A stretch of DNA of 64,000 nucleotides from CAYRVX01 sp964427875 (GTDB lineage: Bacteria; Planctomycetota; Phycisphaerae; SM23-33): the NCBI GenBank assembly GCA_964427875.1, contig CAYRVX010000021.1:1-64000 (forward strand), written 5' to 3'. The first letter of the stretch is position 1. The number at the start of each line of letters is the position of its first letter. A program made the translations under genes and the position numbers. This document shows, piece by piece, positions 40,499 through 50,878 of the stretch. The notes beneath the pieces were generated by a model, which ran no database searches, was not told the origin of the DNA, and saw only the letters and a list, made by a program, of their open reading frames with translations.

Positions 40499-42633
40499 GA
40501 CCGATACTGGCCGACAGGCTGTTCGTGATCTGGATCGCCGCGGCGCTGACGCTGTGGTGCGGGATGCTCGTGATCCTCTGGGGAGAGAGCTTCGATCCGT
40601 CGGGGACCAGCGCGTTGGCGACGTTGGCGGCGCTGATGCTGGCGATCGGGGCGGCGTCGGGCATGCCCGCTCGGGCCGCGGGGGCGCTTCAGCGGCTCCT
40701 GACGGCGCTGAGGCTCCAGGACAGCCTGGCGATGGAGCTGGCCCGGGCGGAGAGCGTCCCTGCCGGGCGGCGCGGCGTGAGGGCCATGATGCGCCTCCTC
40801 GCGGCGGGGGCGGTCTTTGCCGCCATCGGCGGGCTGGTCAGCACGGCGATGGTGTATCTGGTCTCGACGCCCGCCGAGCCGCACGCGCAGGGGCCCTTCC
40901 TCTGGGGCCCGAGCGCCTGGGCCGCGATCAAGCTGCTGATTCAGTTCCTCGCCATGCTTCCGATGGCGTTGGGCATCAGTGTGACGTTCCTGGTGACGGC
41001 GTTGATCCGCGGCGGGTCGGGCCGGGACGTCTACGCGTCGGTCTTCCGCGAGTGGCTTGTCGGCGTCGCCGCGGGCCTGGCGGCGGCGGCCGCGACGTGG
41101 CGGATCGCAGCCGACATCCTCGGCGTGGCACTCGTGGCCTGCGTGGCGCTCGGGGCCGCGGCGGCGGTCCTCCTTCTGCGGGCGAAGCTGGCCATCCGTC
41201 CGCGGCGCTCGATGCGCCCGGTCGAATCGGCCCCGCGGCGCGGCGGGCAGGTCGCCATCGCGACGGGGGCCGGGGCCCTGAGCCTGGCGCTGCTCGTACA
41301 GATGCGCCTCCTGAGGGACGTCGCCCGTGTCGGCCTGTCCGGCCGGGTGTTCTGGGCGGGCGCGTCGCTGGGGCTGCTGGTGTGGTTCCTGCGGAGGGCC
41401 GATCGCAGGTCCCGGCCGCCGGGCGCCACACAGGCGCTGGCGGCGACGATCGGTTTGCTCGGCGGGCTCCTGCTTCAGCTCAGCCTGGCCGTTCGGTGCC
41501 TGGTGGGCGGCGCGGCGGCGGTCGGGTGCGGCGTGATGGCGGCGGGAGCCCAGGTGCCGTTGGCGGCCCTGGGGGCGATCATCGTTTCCCGTCAGCGGCG
41601 GCTGTTTGCCGTCGGCGGCGGGAGGGCGAGGAAATACCTCGGGAGCGTCTGCGCCGGCGTGGGCGCCGGGCTGCTTGCATACCTCGCGGCGGGGGCGACG
41701 TCGCTCGCCCCGGCGACCGGACTGGCCGTCTGCCTCGTGGGGATGGTCGCGGTGGTGGTGAAGGGCGCATCGACGGCGCGGCGGCCCGCCAGACGGCTCC
41801 GTTGGACGGTGCCGGGAGTGGTGCTGGTTTGCGCGGCCGGGGCGGCACCCCTGGCGGCGGTGCACGGCCTGCCGCCCATGAGAGCCGGCGTATGGCTGAC
41901 GACGGCATCGGCGGTTCGCGGCCGGGGGCACGAGGTCCTGCCGCTGGATGGTGGCATCGGGCCGGCGCGGAGGCGGTCCGAGGCCGTGACGGCCGCCGTG
42001 GCGGCGGTCCTGGAGGCCCACCCCGGCCGGTGGTGGATGGTCTTAGCGGCGGCGGCGGACGTGCCGGCGGCCTTGCCGGCGACGGTGAGTCCCTGGCGGT
42101 CGCACCCGGACCCGACGGCGTCGCCCGGCGTGGACCTGCTCGGCCGGGGCCAACGGGCATGGGGCGATTTCCTCTACGAAGTGGCGAAGGACCCTCGCCG
42201 CTTCGACGGGGCGATCCTGGCGCCGATGCCGGCCGACCATCCGGACGCGTGGCAGTGTTACGCCCCGGCCGTGCTTCGCCGATGCAGACGGAAGCTCCAC
42301 GAGCCGGCCGTCATGGTCCTTCGAACCCAGGCGGGCCCGAGGGCGATCGACGACGGACTGGCGGTCGCGCGGGCGTTCGAGGACGTACTTGAGGGCGGCT
42401 GGGCCGTCGTGGCGCTGATCGAAGGGCATCTGGACGTGCTGTTGATCGGCGCCGCGGGCGCCGTCCCGCGGCCGGAGGCACGCCCAGGGGTGTTTGTCGT
42501 CCCACTCGGACGGCTTTGCCCGGAGGGTACGCCGCGGGGGTGGCTGGGCGGCCGCGGACCGCTGCTGCGCGGAACGACCGGCCCGCAGGAGCTGCGCCGG
42601 CACCTGGAGCGCGTGCGTCTTTCCGCTGAATGA
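40495..42633 (+). CDS. Polytopic membrane protein with C-terminal soluble domain (MFS/spermidine-synthase-like?), unknown
   Basis: 712 residues from ATG 40495, overlapping the birA stop by 4 bases. About 10-13 hydrophobic segments fill residues 8-440 (e.g. LFVIWIAAALTLWCGMLVIL; AAVLLLRAKLAI; LGLLVWFLRR; LGGLLLQLSLAVRCLVGG). The last 230 residues are soluble, Ala/Gly/Arg-rich, with RFDGAILAPMPADHPDAWQC and WAVVALIEGHLDVLLIGAAG. The layout (membrane half plus soluble tail) recalls planctomycete membrane-bound spermidine-synthase-like proteins, but I see no SAM-binding GGGDG motif, so the enzyme domain is missing or unrecognisable. Coupling to birA may only reflect operon packing. Function unknown; inner membrane location is secure. 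Confidence 0.82.
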   Translation: MRPILADRLFVIWIAAALTLWCGMLVILWGESFDPSGTSALATLAALMLAIGAASGMPARAAGALQRLLTALRLQDSLAMELARAESVPAGRRGVRAMMRLLAAGAVFAAIGGLVSTAMVYLVSTPAEPHAQGPFLWGPSAWAAIKLLIQFLAMLPMALGISVTFLVTALIRGGSGRDVYASVFREWLVGVAAGLAAAAATWRIAADILGVALVACVALGAAAAVLLLRAKLAIRPRRSMRPVESAPRRGGQVAIATGAGALSLALLVQMRLLRDVARVGLSGRVFWAGASLGLLVWFLRRADRRSRPPGATQALAATIGLLGGLLLQLSLAVRCLVGGAAAVGCGVMAAGAQVPLAALGAIIVSRQRRLFAVGGGRARKYLGSVCAGVGAGLLAYLAAGATSLAPATGLAVCLVGMVAVVVKGASTARRPARRLRWTVPGVVLVCAAGAAPLAAVHGLPPMRAGVWLTTASAVRGRGHEVLPLDGGIGPARRRSEAVTAAVAAVLEAHPGRWWMVLAAAADVPAALPATVSPWRSHPDPTASPGVDLLGRGQRAWGDFLYEVAKDPRRFDGAILAPMPADHPDAWQCYAPAVLRRCRRKLHEPAVMVLRTQAGPRAIDDGLAVARAFEDVLEGGWAVVALIEGHLDVLLIGAAGAVPRPEARPGVFVVPLGRLCPEGTPRGWLGGRGPLLRGTTGPQELRRHLERVRLSAE

Positions 42634-42760
42634 GGGAGATTCGACATTTGTGGGGAACCCTGCTGTCGGCGGAGCGACTAAACGGCTTAATGTGTGTCTG
42701 CGCGCGGCGGACAGTGCCGTGACGGACGGAAAAGTATTCGGCCAGGACGAGTAACCGGCG

Positions 42761-42766
42761 TATAAT
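42761..42766 (+). promoter_or_regulatory. TATAAT box upstream of the PQQ/TPR-Bat operon
   Basis: A perfect TATAAT in otherwise GC-rich sequence, 84 bases before the ATG at 42850. No good TTGACA lies 16-18 bases upstream (the best is TCGGCC), so an extended -10 or an alternative sigma factor is possible. Confidence 0.5.
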
Positions 42767-42849
42767 CGAACCTGCGTGGGTTGGAACGGTAGAACTTACG
42801 ATTGCGTTTCGCGGGACCGGCCGGTCGGCCCAGGCTGGCGGAATGCGCG

Positions 42850-45800
42850 ATGAGAATGACAACGGGACGTCCCAGACGGGCAAGGTGGGGGCGCACGGGC
42901 CTGGTGTGCCGGCTTGCCGGCGCGTTGGCCGGCCTGCTCTGCGCGGCCGCACCGGCTGCGGGCCAGGCGGGGGCGCGCGTGAACGCGGCGGCCATCCTCC
43001 CGATCCTGCGGCCGGACGGGGAAGGGGCACCCGGTACCGGCACCACCCCGCCGCCTCTGATGCACGTGGACGAGGAGCTGGGCGGCTACCTTGTCCAGGC
43101 CGAGCGGCTGATCCAGAAGGGCGAGTGCGACCAGGCGATTCAGATCCTCCAGGCCCTGATCCAACGAGAGGAGAGCGGCTTCTATGCCGAGGGCGACAAC
43201 CGCTTCGTGTCGATGCGGCTGAAGGCCAACGAGCTGCTCGGGCGGATGGGCGCGAAGGGCCTGAAGCTCTACCGCGCGCTGTACGATCCGCAGGCGCATC
43301 AGCTCTACACGGAGGCCCTGGCCTCCGTGCGCCCCGGGGCGCTGCTTCGGAAACTTTCGGAGCGATACCTGCACACGTCGTACGGGCCGAGGTCCCTGGA
43401 GACGCTGGGGGCGCTGTATTTCGACCGCGCGCGGTTCTCGCAGGCGGCCACGTGCTGGCGTCAACTGCTCGCGGCGACCACGGCGAGCGCCCACAAGGCG
43501 ACGCTGCTGGCGAAGATCGCGGCGGCACACCACTTGGCCGGCGAGCAGGTCGCCGCCGATCGCGCGGCGGACGAGCTGCGACGGAAGTACCCCGATGCCT
43601 CTGCCGTGCTCGGTGGACGCAGCCAGAAGCTGGCCGACTTCCTCGCGCGGATCCGGCAGTTGCCGCCGGCGCGTGCCGCCCGGGGGCCGCAGCGCCCGTC
43701 CTCCGGCTGGCCCGGGTTGGGCGGCACGCCGGACGGCATCGCGACGATGAGCGACTGCGACGTGGTGCTCACCCCGCAATGGCGACTGGCGAGCGACGGG
43801 GTCGCGGCGGGCGAGAACCTGCTGTCGAAGCTTCTGGCCGGGGGGTCGATGTACCTGAGCAACGTATACTACAGCCGGTCGTCCAGCGGGCGCAGCATCC
43901 GGTACGCCGTGGGGCTCAGCAACGGGCACGTGTGTCTTCGCAGCACGGCTTCCGGGAGCGCCCGCGGCCAGGTCGTGCTGCCGGCGATCGTCCACCCGGT
44001 GGTGGCGGGCGATCGGGTGATCGTTCGGCTGGAGGACAAGATCGCAGCCCACGACCTGCTTACCGGGGAATTCAGATGGGACAGCTTCGTCTCCCTGCCG
44101 ATGGTGCGAAAGATCACCGTCTCCGGCAGCGTGAGCATGCATTACCCCGGCGCATACCAGTACATCGGCGACGGCGGCCACTACACGCTCACGGTCGGCG
44201 GCGGCATGGTCTACACGGTGTGCGATTTCCTTCCGGTCAGCAGCAGCCTCGCGTACCTGCGGCGGCGAAATCAGAACGTGACGGGCCTGGACAACGGGTC
44301 TGTCCTGGCGGCCCTCTCCGTGGCGAACGAAGGGCGGCTGGAGTGGCGCATCGGCCGCGGGCGAGGGAGCCACGAGGTCGTCCGCAACGGCAGGTTCCTT
44401 TCGGCCCCGACGTACCGCGCCGGGCGGCTGTACGTGCTGGTCCTCTACCTGGAGCGGTATCACCTGCTGTGCCTTGACGCCGCTAACGGGGCGCTGATAT
44501 GGCACGTGCCCATCGCGCAGGCCCCGGCGTTGATGCGGCGATACGGGTATTCCTTCGGCACCGATCCTCGCCTGGCCATGGGTTCGGCGCCGGCCGTCAG
44601 CGACGGCCGAATCTACGTGACGACCAATTCCGGCGTCATCGCCGCCTTCGAGGAGGAGACAGGCGAGCCGCTGTGGGGGTACCAATACGCCAGCAGAATC
44701 AACAACGCCGCGGGCATGATCGTGCGGCCGCGTTACGGGGCCTACCAGGCGGCGGCACACCCTCCCGCCAACCCGATGATCGTGACCGGGCCGCGCGTGA
44801 TCTGCCTGCCTGCTGACAGCGAGTATCTCCTCGCGCTGGATACCGCCACCGGCGCGGTTCGGTGGTCGAAGAGCCGGCGGAACCAGCTCGATCTCAGCGC
44901 CATCGACCGCGATCGCGTCCTCCTGAGCGGCGGGGGGCTGTTCGTCCTGCGAACCCTCGACGGCGCGGATCTCAACAGCGGGGAGGAGAACCTCGGCATT
45001 CACGGTCGTCCGGCTGTCTCCAACCGCCGTGTGTTTGCCAGCGCCGAGGGGAAGATCGAGGTGATGGACCTGAAGACGTACGGCCGAAGCGCGATGCCGC
45101 TGGCCGCGGCGGACGGCTTCCTGGGCAACCTCGTCTGTGCTGACGGCAAGCTGATTGCGGCCAGCATGTTGGGCGTCTGTGCCTACTTCGGTTACGACGT
45201 CGCCCGGATGGAGCTGACCCGGCGGGTGGACCGGGCCGCCCCGGCGGACCGGCCGGGCCTGCTGAGACAGCGCGCCCAGTTGGCCTTTGACGCGAAACGG
45301 TTCGACTCGGCCCTGGCCGACCTGAAGGCCTGCCTTGCCGCCGCCAAGGCCCGGAACGACACGGATACGGCCAATCAGCTCCTCCAGCCCTTCTACCGCA
45401 CCTACGTGGCGCTGGGCAATTGTGCCCGCAGCGACGAGACGATGCACCGGATGTTCCTCGAGGCCCTCTCCCATGCCGCAACGGACCAGGACAAGGCCCA
45501 CATGAAGTTCCGCCTGGCCAAGTACCACGAGAAAGTGGGCCGCTACGCCGAGGCCGCGGAACTGGCCCAGGAGATCGCCGAGAAATACGCCAAGGAGGAT
45601 CTCGCCGAGGTCGAGATCGGCCCGGCCGCCGACATGTCCGTGCGAATCGATCCTAGGCAGCGGACCCTCCCGGCAGACAGGCTTGCGGGGGACTACATCC
45701 GGGGCCTGTTGCAGCAGCACGGGCGAGCGTGCTATGCGAAGTTCGACGCGCTGGCCAAGAAGGCCCTGGACGCGGCCCTGGACGCGGGCGACCCCGCGGC

Positions 45801-47514
45801 CATGCTCGCGGTGGCCGAGCGCTGGCCGAACAGCGAGTCTCGCGACGATGCGCTGTTCCGGGCCTCCGAGACCTATTATCTGATGGCCGCCGGCGACCCG
45901 ACGAAGGCCGACGAGTGCCTGGCGGAGGCTCGAAGACATCTCTACCGGGTGGCCCGGATGGACGACAGCCCGCTGCGCTTTTCCGCCAGCGTGGCCCTGG
46001 CGACGATTTACGCGCGCGGCGGATGGGTCACCTCGGCCCGGAAGGAGTGCGAGGGCCTGCGCGAGCTGCCCGGCGATACGCAGGTCGCCTTTGCCGACGT
46101 CCGCGGGAGGCTCCGCGACGTGCTGAAGCTGATTGAGGGCGGCAAGCTGGCCAAGGGGCCCCGGCGCATGAGGCTCATCGCCAGGATCTCCCCGCCCCTG
46201 GCCGAGCTGTTCAGCATAAAGGACCAGCACGTCCGGGTCCTTCGGGACCAGGAATACCGGCCGATCCGTCTGGGCGGGAAGATCGCCGTCGTCAAGGGCG
46301 CCGATGCGTACCTGTTGGACACGACCTCCCGGGGGGCCGAAGAGGCCCTGTCCGCCTGGAAGGGCCTGGCCGACATCGACACCGACGAGGTGCACAAGTA
46401 CTCGTACTACCCGCCGGGAATGCGCCTGATCGGGGAGATGAGCAGAGACCGGAAGGTCCTGGCGGTCGCCGACCGCAAGACGATCCGCGGGCTGGACCTC
46501 GTTTCGGCAAAGGTCCTCTGGCAGCAGAAGATGGACCGGATCGGCATCCAGACGTTCTACAGCATGGGCGTCGGCTGCGGGGTGCTGGTCGTCGCCGACC
46601 GAAGCGGGACGGTCAGTTGCCTGGACATCGCGCGAGGGAAGCTTCTCTGGCAGAACACCCTCGTGGGCGGCACGCGGTACCCGGTCGCCCCGCCGCGGAT
46701 TGCCGGCCAGATGGTCGTCTTGCGCCATAACGGCGGCAAGACCGTCACGTGCCTCAGCCTCACCCGGGACGGGCGCGTCGTCGGGAAGTGGCAGGCAAAC
46801 CAGTGGGCCGAGTGCGAGCTGACCGAAGACGGGCTGCTGTTGATGATGATCGATGGGGAGCTGACGGTTCGCGAGGCGGCCAAGATCGACAAGCCGCTCT
46901 GGCGGTGCAAGTACGATCTCACAAGGCAGCCGACGATGCTGGGCGTTTCGTCCGACATGATCGCCGTCTCGCCGGGCAACACGTCCGGCCCGGTGGAGGT
47001 CCTGTCCATTGCGGGCGGCCGAAAGGTCGCCACGCTTGACATCGCCACCGTGGCCGGCATGCCCGGCGTGCCGTTCGGCGCGCAATTCGACGGGCCGAAC
47101 GTCTATGTCCTCTGCGGGGCCGGAGTGAGCGGACGCAGAAAGGGCGTCTACGGGCGACTCAGCAACAGCCGGGGGATCGGGCTGCAAAAGTTCAGCCTGC
47201 CCGACGGCAAGCGGCAGTGGAGCCGCAGCCTGGAAGACAACACGGGCATGTATTATCCGGGCGTCCTGCCGCTGGTGATCGGCAAGGACCACGTGGTCGT
47301 CACGGCGAGACATTACCAGGTGGGCATGCCCTACTTCGCCTACGTGGTGAACCTGCACACCGGCCGGATCGCCCAGAAGATCGACCTCCAGGGCAAGGGC
47401 GCCGGGCCGAAAGACGAAAACCGCCGCCGCCAGGGCATCGGCCAGCCGGTCATGACCAACGGGCGGCTGTGTGTGGAGACTTCCGAAGGGGTTTCGGTCT
47501 ATGGTGAACGATAA
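42850..47514 (+). CDS. Large secreted PQQ-like propeller/TPR protein
   Basis: 1,554 residues from ATG 42850. An upstream in-frame TTG adds 16 residues, but the ATG gives a better signal peptide (RTGLVCRLAGALAGLLCAAA to PAAGQAG). Residues about 65-240 are helical TPR-like (LVQAERLIQKGECDQAIQIL). About 290-780 form a first PQQ-like propeller (CLDAANGALIWHVPIAQAPA; LALDTATGAVRWSKSRRN). About 790-1060 are again TPR-like (KFRLAKYHEKVGRYAEAAEL), and about 1110-1554 form a second propeller (VSCLDIARGKLLWQNTLVGG; VVNLHTGRIAQKI). It is likely a periplasmic scaffold or sensor. It is the first gene of a long co-directional block and overlaps the start of the next gene. No PQQ-enzyme catalytic residues are evident. 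Confidence 0.86.
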   Translation: MRMTTGRPRRARWGRTGLVCRLAGALAGLLCAAAPAAGQAGARVNAAAILPILRPDGEGAPGTGTTPPPLMHVDEELGGYLVQAERLIQKGECDQAIQILQALIQREESGFYAEGDNRFVSMRLKANELLGRMGAKGLKLYRALYDPQAHQLYTEALASVRPGALLRKLSERYLHTSYGPRSLETLGALYFDRARFSQAATCWRQLLAATTASAHKATLLAKIAAAHHLAGEQVAADRAADELRRKYPDASAVLGGRSQKLADFLARIRQLPPARAARGPQRPSSGWPGLGGTPDGIATMSDCDVVLTPQWRLASDGVAAGENLLSKLLAGGSMYLSNVYYSRSSSGRSIRYAVGLSNGHVCLRSTASGSARGQVVLPAIVHPVVAGDRVIVRLEDKIAAHDLLTGEFRWDSFVSLPMVRKITVSGSVSMHYPGAYQYIGDGGHYTLTVGGGMVYTVCDFLPVSSSLAYLRRRNQNVTGLDNGSVLAALSVANEGRLEWRIGRGRGSHEVVRNGRFLSAPTYRAGRLYVLVLYLERYHLLCLDAANGALIWHVPIAQAPALMRRYGYSFGTDPRLAMGSAPAVSDGRIYVTTNSGVIAAFEEETGEPLWGYQYASRINNAAGMIVRPRYGAYQAAAHPPANPMIVTGPRVICLPADSEYLLALDTATGAVRWSKSRRNQLDLSAIDRDRVLLSGGGLFVLRTLDGADLNSGEENLGIHGRPAVSNRRVFASAEGKIEVMDLKTYGRSAMPLAAADGFLGNLVCADGKLIAASMLGVCAYFGYDVARMELTRRVDRAAPADRPGLLRQRAQLAFDAKRFDSALADLKACLAAAKARNDTDTANQLLQPFYRTYVALGNCARSDETMHRMFLEALSHAATDQDKAHMKFRLAKYHEKVGRYAEAAELAQEIAEKYAKEDLAEVEIGPAADMSVRIDPRQRTLPADRLAGDYIRGLLQQHGRACYAKFDALAKKALDAALDAGDPAAMLAVAERWPNSESRDDALFRASETYYLMAAGDPTKADECLAEARRHLYRVARMDDSPLRFSASVALATIYARGGWVTSARKECEGLRELPGDTQVAFADVRGRLRDVLKLIEGGKLAKGPRRMRLIARISPPLAELFSIKDQHVRVLRDQEYRPIRLGGKIAVVKGADAYLLDTTSRGAEEALSAWKGLADIDTDEVHKYSYYPPGMRLIGEMSRDRKVLAVADRKTIRGLDLVSAKVLWQQKMDRIGIQTFYSMGVGCGVLVVADRSGTVSCLDIARGKLLWQNTLVGGTRYPVAPPRIAGQMVVLRHNGGKTVTCLSLTRDGRVVGKWQANQWAECELTEDGLLLMMIDGELTVREAAKIDKPLWRCKYDLTRQPTMLGVSSDMIAVSPGNTSGPVEVLSIAGGRKVATLDIATVAGMPGVPFGAQFDGPNVYVLCGAGVSGRRKGVYGRLSNSRGIGLQKFSLPDGKRQWSRSLEDNTGMYYPGVLPLVIGKDHVVVTARHYQVGMPYFAYVVNLHTGRIAQKIDLQGKGAGPKDENRRRQGIGQPVMTNGRLCVETSEGVSVYGER

Positions 47515-48694
47515 CGCGCGATGTCGTCGGGACGGCTGCGGCGCACGGCGGACAAGCAGGCCGAGGCGAGCGGCGCGCGGAAGGGTGCCTTGCGTGTTCC
47601 CGGCGCTGCCGGCCGCCTTCCTCGTCGTCCTCCATGCGTGCGGCCCCATCGCCCGCGCCGAGGCGCCCAGCTCGATCCTGCCGGACATGGTCACGCGAAA
47701 GACCGTCAAGGCCGTCGATCGCGGGCTGCACTACCTCGCCAACACCCAGCGTCCCAACGGGGGCTGGCTCAACAGCGGCGGCTACGGGACATACCCCTGC
47801 GCGATGACGGCGCTTGGAGGGCTGGCGATGATGGCCGGCGGCTCGACGCCGGAAACCGGGCCATACTCGCGAAACGTCACGCGGGCCATGAGCTACCTGA
47901 TCCGGGTCGCCAAGAGCCAGTCGGACGGCCTGATCGCCAGCTCGGGCAGCGAGAGCCGCAGCATGTACGGGCACGGCTTCTCCATGTTGTTCCTGGCCCA
48001 GTGCTACGGCACGGAGATCAACCGGGAGTACGAAAAGAACCTTCGGGAGGTGCTCACCAAGGCCGTCGCCCTGACGGCGACGGCCCAGTCCGACCTGGGC
48101 TCCCAGCTCAAACACGCCGGCGGCTGGATCTATACCCCCAGCGGCAACGGGGACGAGGGCTCCGTGACGGTCACGCAGCTCCAGGCGCTGCGGGCCTGCC
48201 GGAACGTCGGGATCAAGGTCCCCCGCAGCACGATCGACCGGGCGGTGGCGTACCTGAAGTACTGCCAGATGGCCGACGGGGGCATCTGCTACTCGGCCCG
48301 GAGCCGCAGCTCCTCGCGCCCGGCCATCTCCGCCGCCGCGATCGCGTGCTTCTATGCCGCAGGCGTGTATGACCGCCAGACCGGCGGGAAAGGCTCGGAA
48401 GCCGAAATGGTCGAGAAGCTCGTCCGATACGTCCAGGGGCGAGTGGGCGTCACCCGCGGAGGAGCCTGGGGCGGGCACTACTTCTACACGCACTTTTACC
48501 TGGCCCAGGCCTGGTACCAGCGCGGTGGAAAGGACTGGAAGACATACTATCCGCAGATTCGCGACCGAATGTTGCAGTCGCAGAGCCCCGACGGAAGCTG
48601 GAACGGAGACAGCGTCGGCACGACGTACGGCACCGCCCTCGCCACGATCATCCTCCAGTTGCCCTACGGCTACCTGCCGATCTGCCAGAAGTAG
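47501..48694 (+). CDS. Secreted alpha/alpha-toroid (prenyltransferase/squalene-cyclase-like) repeat protein
   Basis: 397 residues from ATG 47501, overlapping the previous stop by 14 bases; GTG 47585 is an alternative that gives a cleaner signal peptide (MPCVFPALPAAFLVVLHACG). The repeats are typical toroid units: RGLHYLANTQRPNGGWLNSG, LKHAGGWIYTPSGNGDEGSV, YLKYCQMADGGICYSARSRS and RMLQSQSPDGSWNGDS, each with the Q-x-x-x-G-x-W pattern. The DxDD acid motif of squalene-hopene cyclase is absent, so terpene cyclisation is unlikely. In planctomycetes such toroid proteins often lie just ahead of MoxR/DUF58/BatA genes, as here. The role may be structural or ligand binding in the envelope. Confidence 0.85.
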   Translation: MVNDNARCRRDGCGARRTSRPRRAARGRVPCVFPALPAAFLVVLHACGPIARAEAPSSILPDMVTRKTVKAVDRGLHYLANTQRPNGGWLNSGGYGTYPCAMTALGGLAMMAGGSTPETGPYSRNVTRAMSYLIRVAKSQSDGLIASSGSESRSMYGHGFSMLFLAQCYGTEINREYEKNLREVLTKAVALTATAQSDLGSQLKHAGGWIYTPSGNGDEGSVTVTQLQALRACRNVGIKVPRSTIDRAVAYLKYCQMADGGICYSARSRSSSRPAISAAAIACFYAAGVYDRQTGGKGSEAEMVEKLVRYVQGRVGVTRGGAWGGHYFYTHFYLAQAWYQRGGKDWKTYYPQIRDRMLQSQSPDGSWNGDSVGTTYGTALATIILQLPYGYLPICQK

Positions 48695-48719
48695 CTGATA
48701 GCCGAAAGCTGATAGCTGA
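48693..48719 (+). repeat. Short direct repeat AGCTGATAGC
   Basis: AGCTGATAGC occurs at 48693-48702 and 48707-48716, overlapping the stop of the toroid gene and lying just before the ribosome site (AGGAG, 48721) of the MoxR gene. The second copy is followed by TGAC. Confidence 0.55.
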
Positions 48720-48731
48720 CAGGAGACCGAC

Positions 48732-49811
<1,080 letters not shown>

Positions 49812-49939
49812 GCAAGCCCCGCCGCCAGACGCCCCGCGTGCACGAGACCAAATGAAGCCTTCGAAAGTCATTCCGTTCAGCGGGCGAGCCTGCTTGCCGC
49901 GTTTCGCCCAGGTCCGCACCGACAACTGACGGGCAAAAC

Positions 49940-50878
49940 ATGGCAAAGACCACTGCACAGGAATTGCAGGAGTATCTGGACCCGAAGGTCCTGGCGAAGA
50001 TCACGCGGCTGGACCTCCAGGCCCGCCTGGTGGTCGAGGGGTTTATCTCGGGCCTGCACCGCAGCCCGTTCCACGGGTTCAGCGTGGAGTTCGCCTCGCA
50101 CCGCAAGTACGCCCCCGGCGACGACATCAAGCACATCGACTGGAAGGTCCTCGGGCGGACCGACCGCTACTACATCAAGCAGTACGAAGAGGAGACGAAC
50201 CTCAAGGCCACCTTCCTCGTGGACGGCAGCGAGTCGATGCTGTACGGCACCAGCCGCAAGGAGGGCATGACGAAGTATCACTACTCGGCGGCGGTGGCGG
50301 CGTCCCTGGCGTTTCTGCTGCTCCAGCAGCAGGACGCGGTGGGCCTGGCCGTCTTCGACGAGGACCTGCGGACGTACCTGCCGGCCTCTTCGAACCCCAA
50401 CCAGATCAAGTCGCTCGTCCACGCGATGGACGGCATCGACCCGAAGGCCAAGACGTCGCTGGAGCCCATCTGCCACTCGGTCGCCGAGAAGATCCCCCGC
50501 CGTGGCCTGGTGTGCCTCGTGAGCGACCTGTTCGTGGACGTCGACGGCGTGATCCGGGGCTTGCAGCACTTCCGCCACTACGACCACGAGGTCATCGTGC
50601 TGCACGTGATGGACGAGGACGAACTGACCTTTCCCTTCCAGGGCAACACGATGTTCCGGGGCCTGGAGGAGACGGGGAACCTCACGATCGAGCCGCGAGC
50701 CCTCCGCCAGGGGTATATCGAGGCCGTGGAACGCTTCTGCACGGAAGTCAAACGGAAGTGCATCGCCAGCCGCATCGACTACAAGCTGATCTCCACGGCC
50801 GACCACCTGGACGCGGCCTTGCTGGCGTTCCTGGCCGCCCGCGCCGCCGCGACCCGCAAAGCAGGCTCCAAGCGCTAG
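49940..50878 (+). CDS. DUF58-family protein
   Basis: 312 residues from ATG 49940. The signature FASHRKYAPGDDIKHIDWKV at residues 51-70 matches the R-x-Y-x-x-G-D-x-x-R-x-I-D-W family motif. The following TNLKATFLVDGSESM has a D-G-S-x-S metal-site, so the second half is a degenerate VWA fold. KRGLVCLVSDLFVD-type segments complete it. DUF58 proteins regularly pair with MoxR ATPases and BatA-type VWA proteins. It is soluble, with no membrane segment here. Its stop codon (50876-50878) touches the left inverted repeat of the GxxExxY cassette, so the usual direct junction with BatA has been interrupted. Confidence 0.95.
   Translation: MAKTTAQELQEYLDPKVLAKITRLDLQARLVVEGFISGLHRSPFHGFSVEFASHRKYAPGDDIKHIDWKVLGRTDRYYIKQYEEETNLKATFLVDGSESMLYGTSRKEGMTKYHYSAAVAASLAFLLLQQQDAVGLAVFDEDLRTYLPASSNPNQIKSLVHAMDGIDPKAKTSLEPICHSVAEKIPRRGLVCLVSDLFVDVDGVIRGLQHFRHYDHEVIVLHVMDEDELTFPFQGNTMFRGLEETGNLTIEPRALRQGYIEAVERFCTEVKRKCIASRIDYKLISTADHLDAALLAFLAARAAATRKAGSKR

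Noticed and set aside
42796..47709. Very long minus-strand open frame (over 1,600 codons) opposite the PQQ/TPR gene
   Set aside because: Its translation is dominated by Arg, Gly, Pro, Ala, Val and His with no domain signal; it is the antisense shadow expected over a GC-rich gene whose plus strand has clear propeller motifs.
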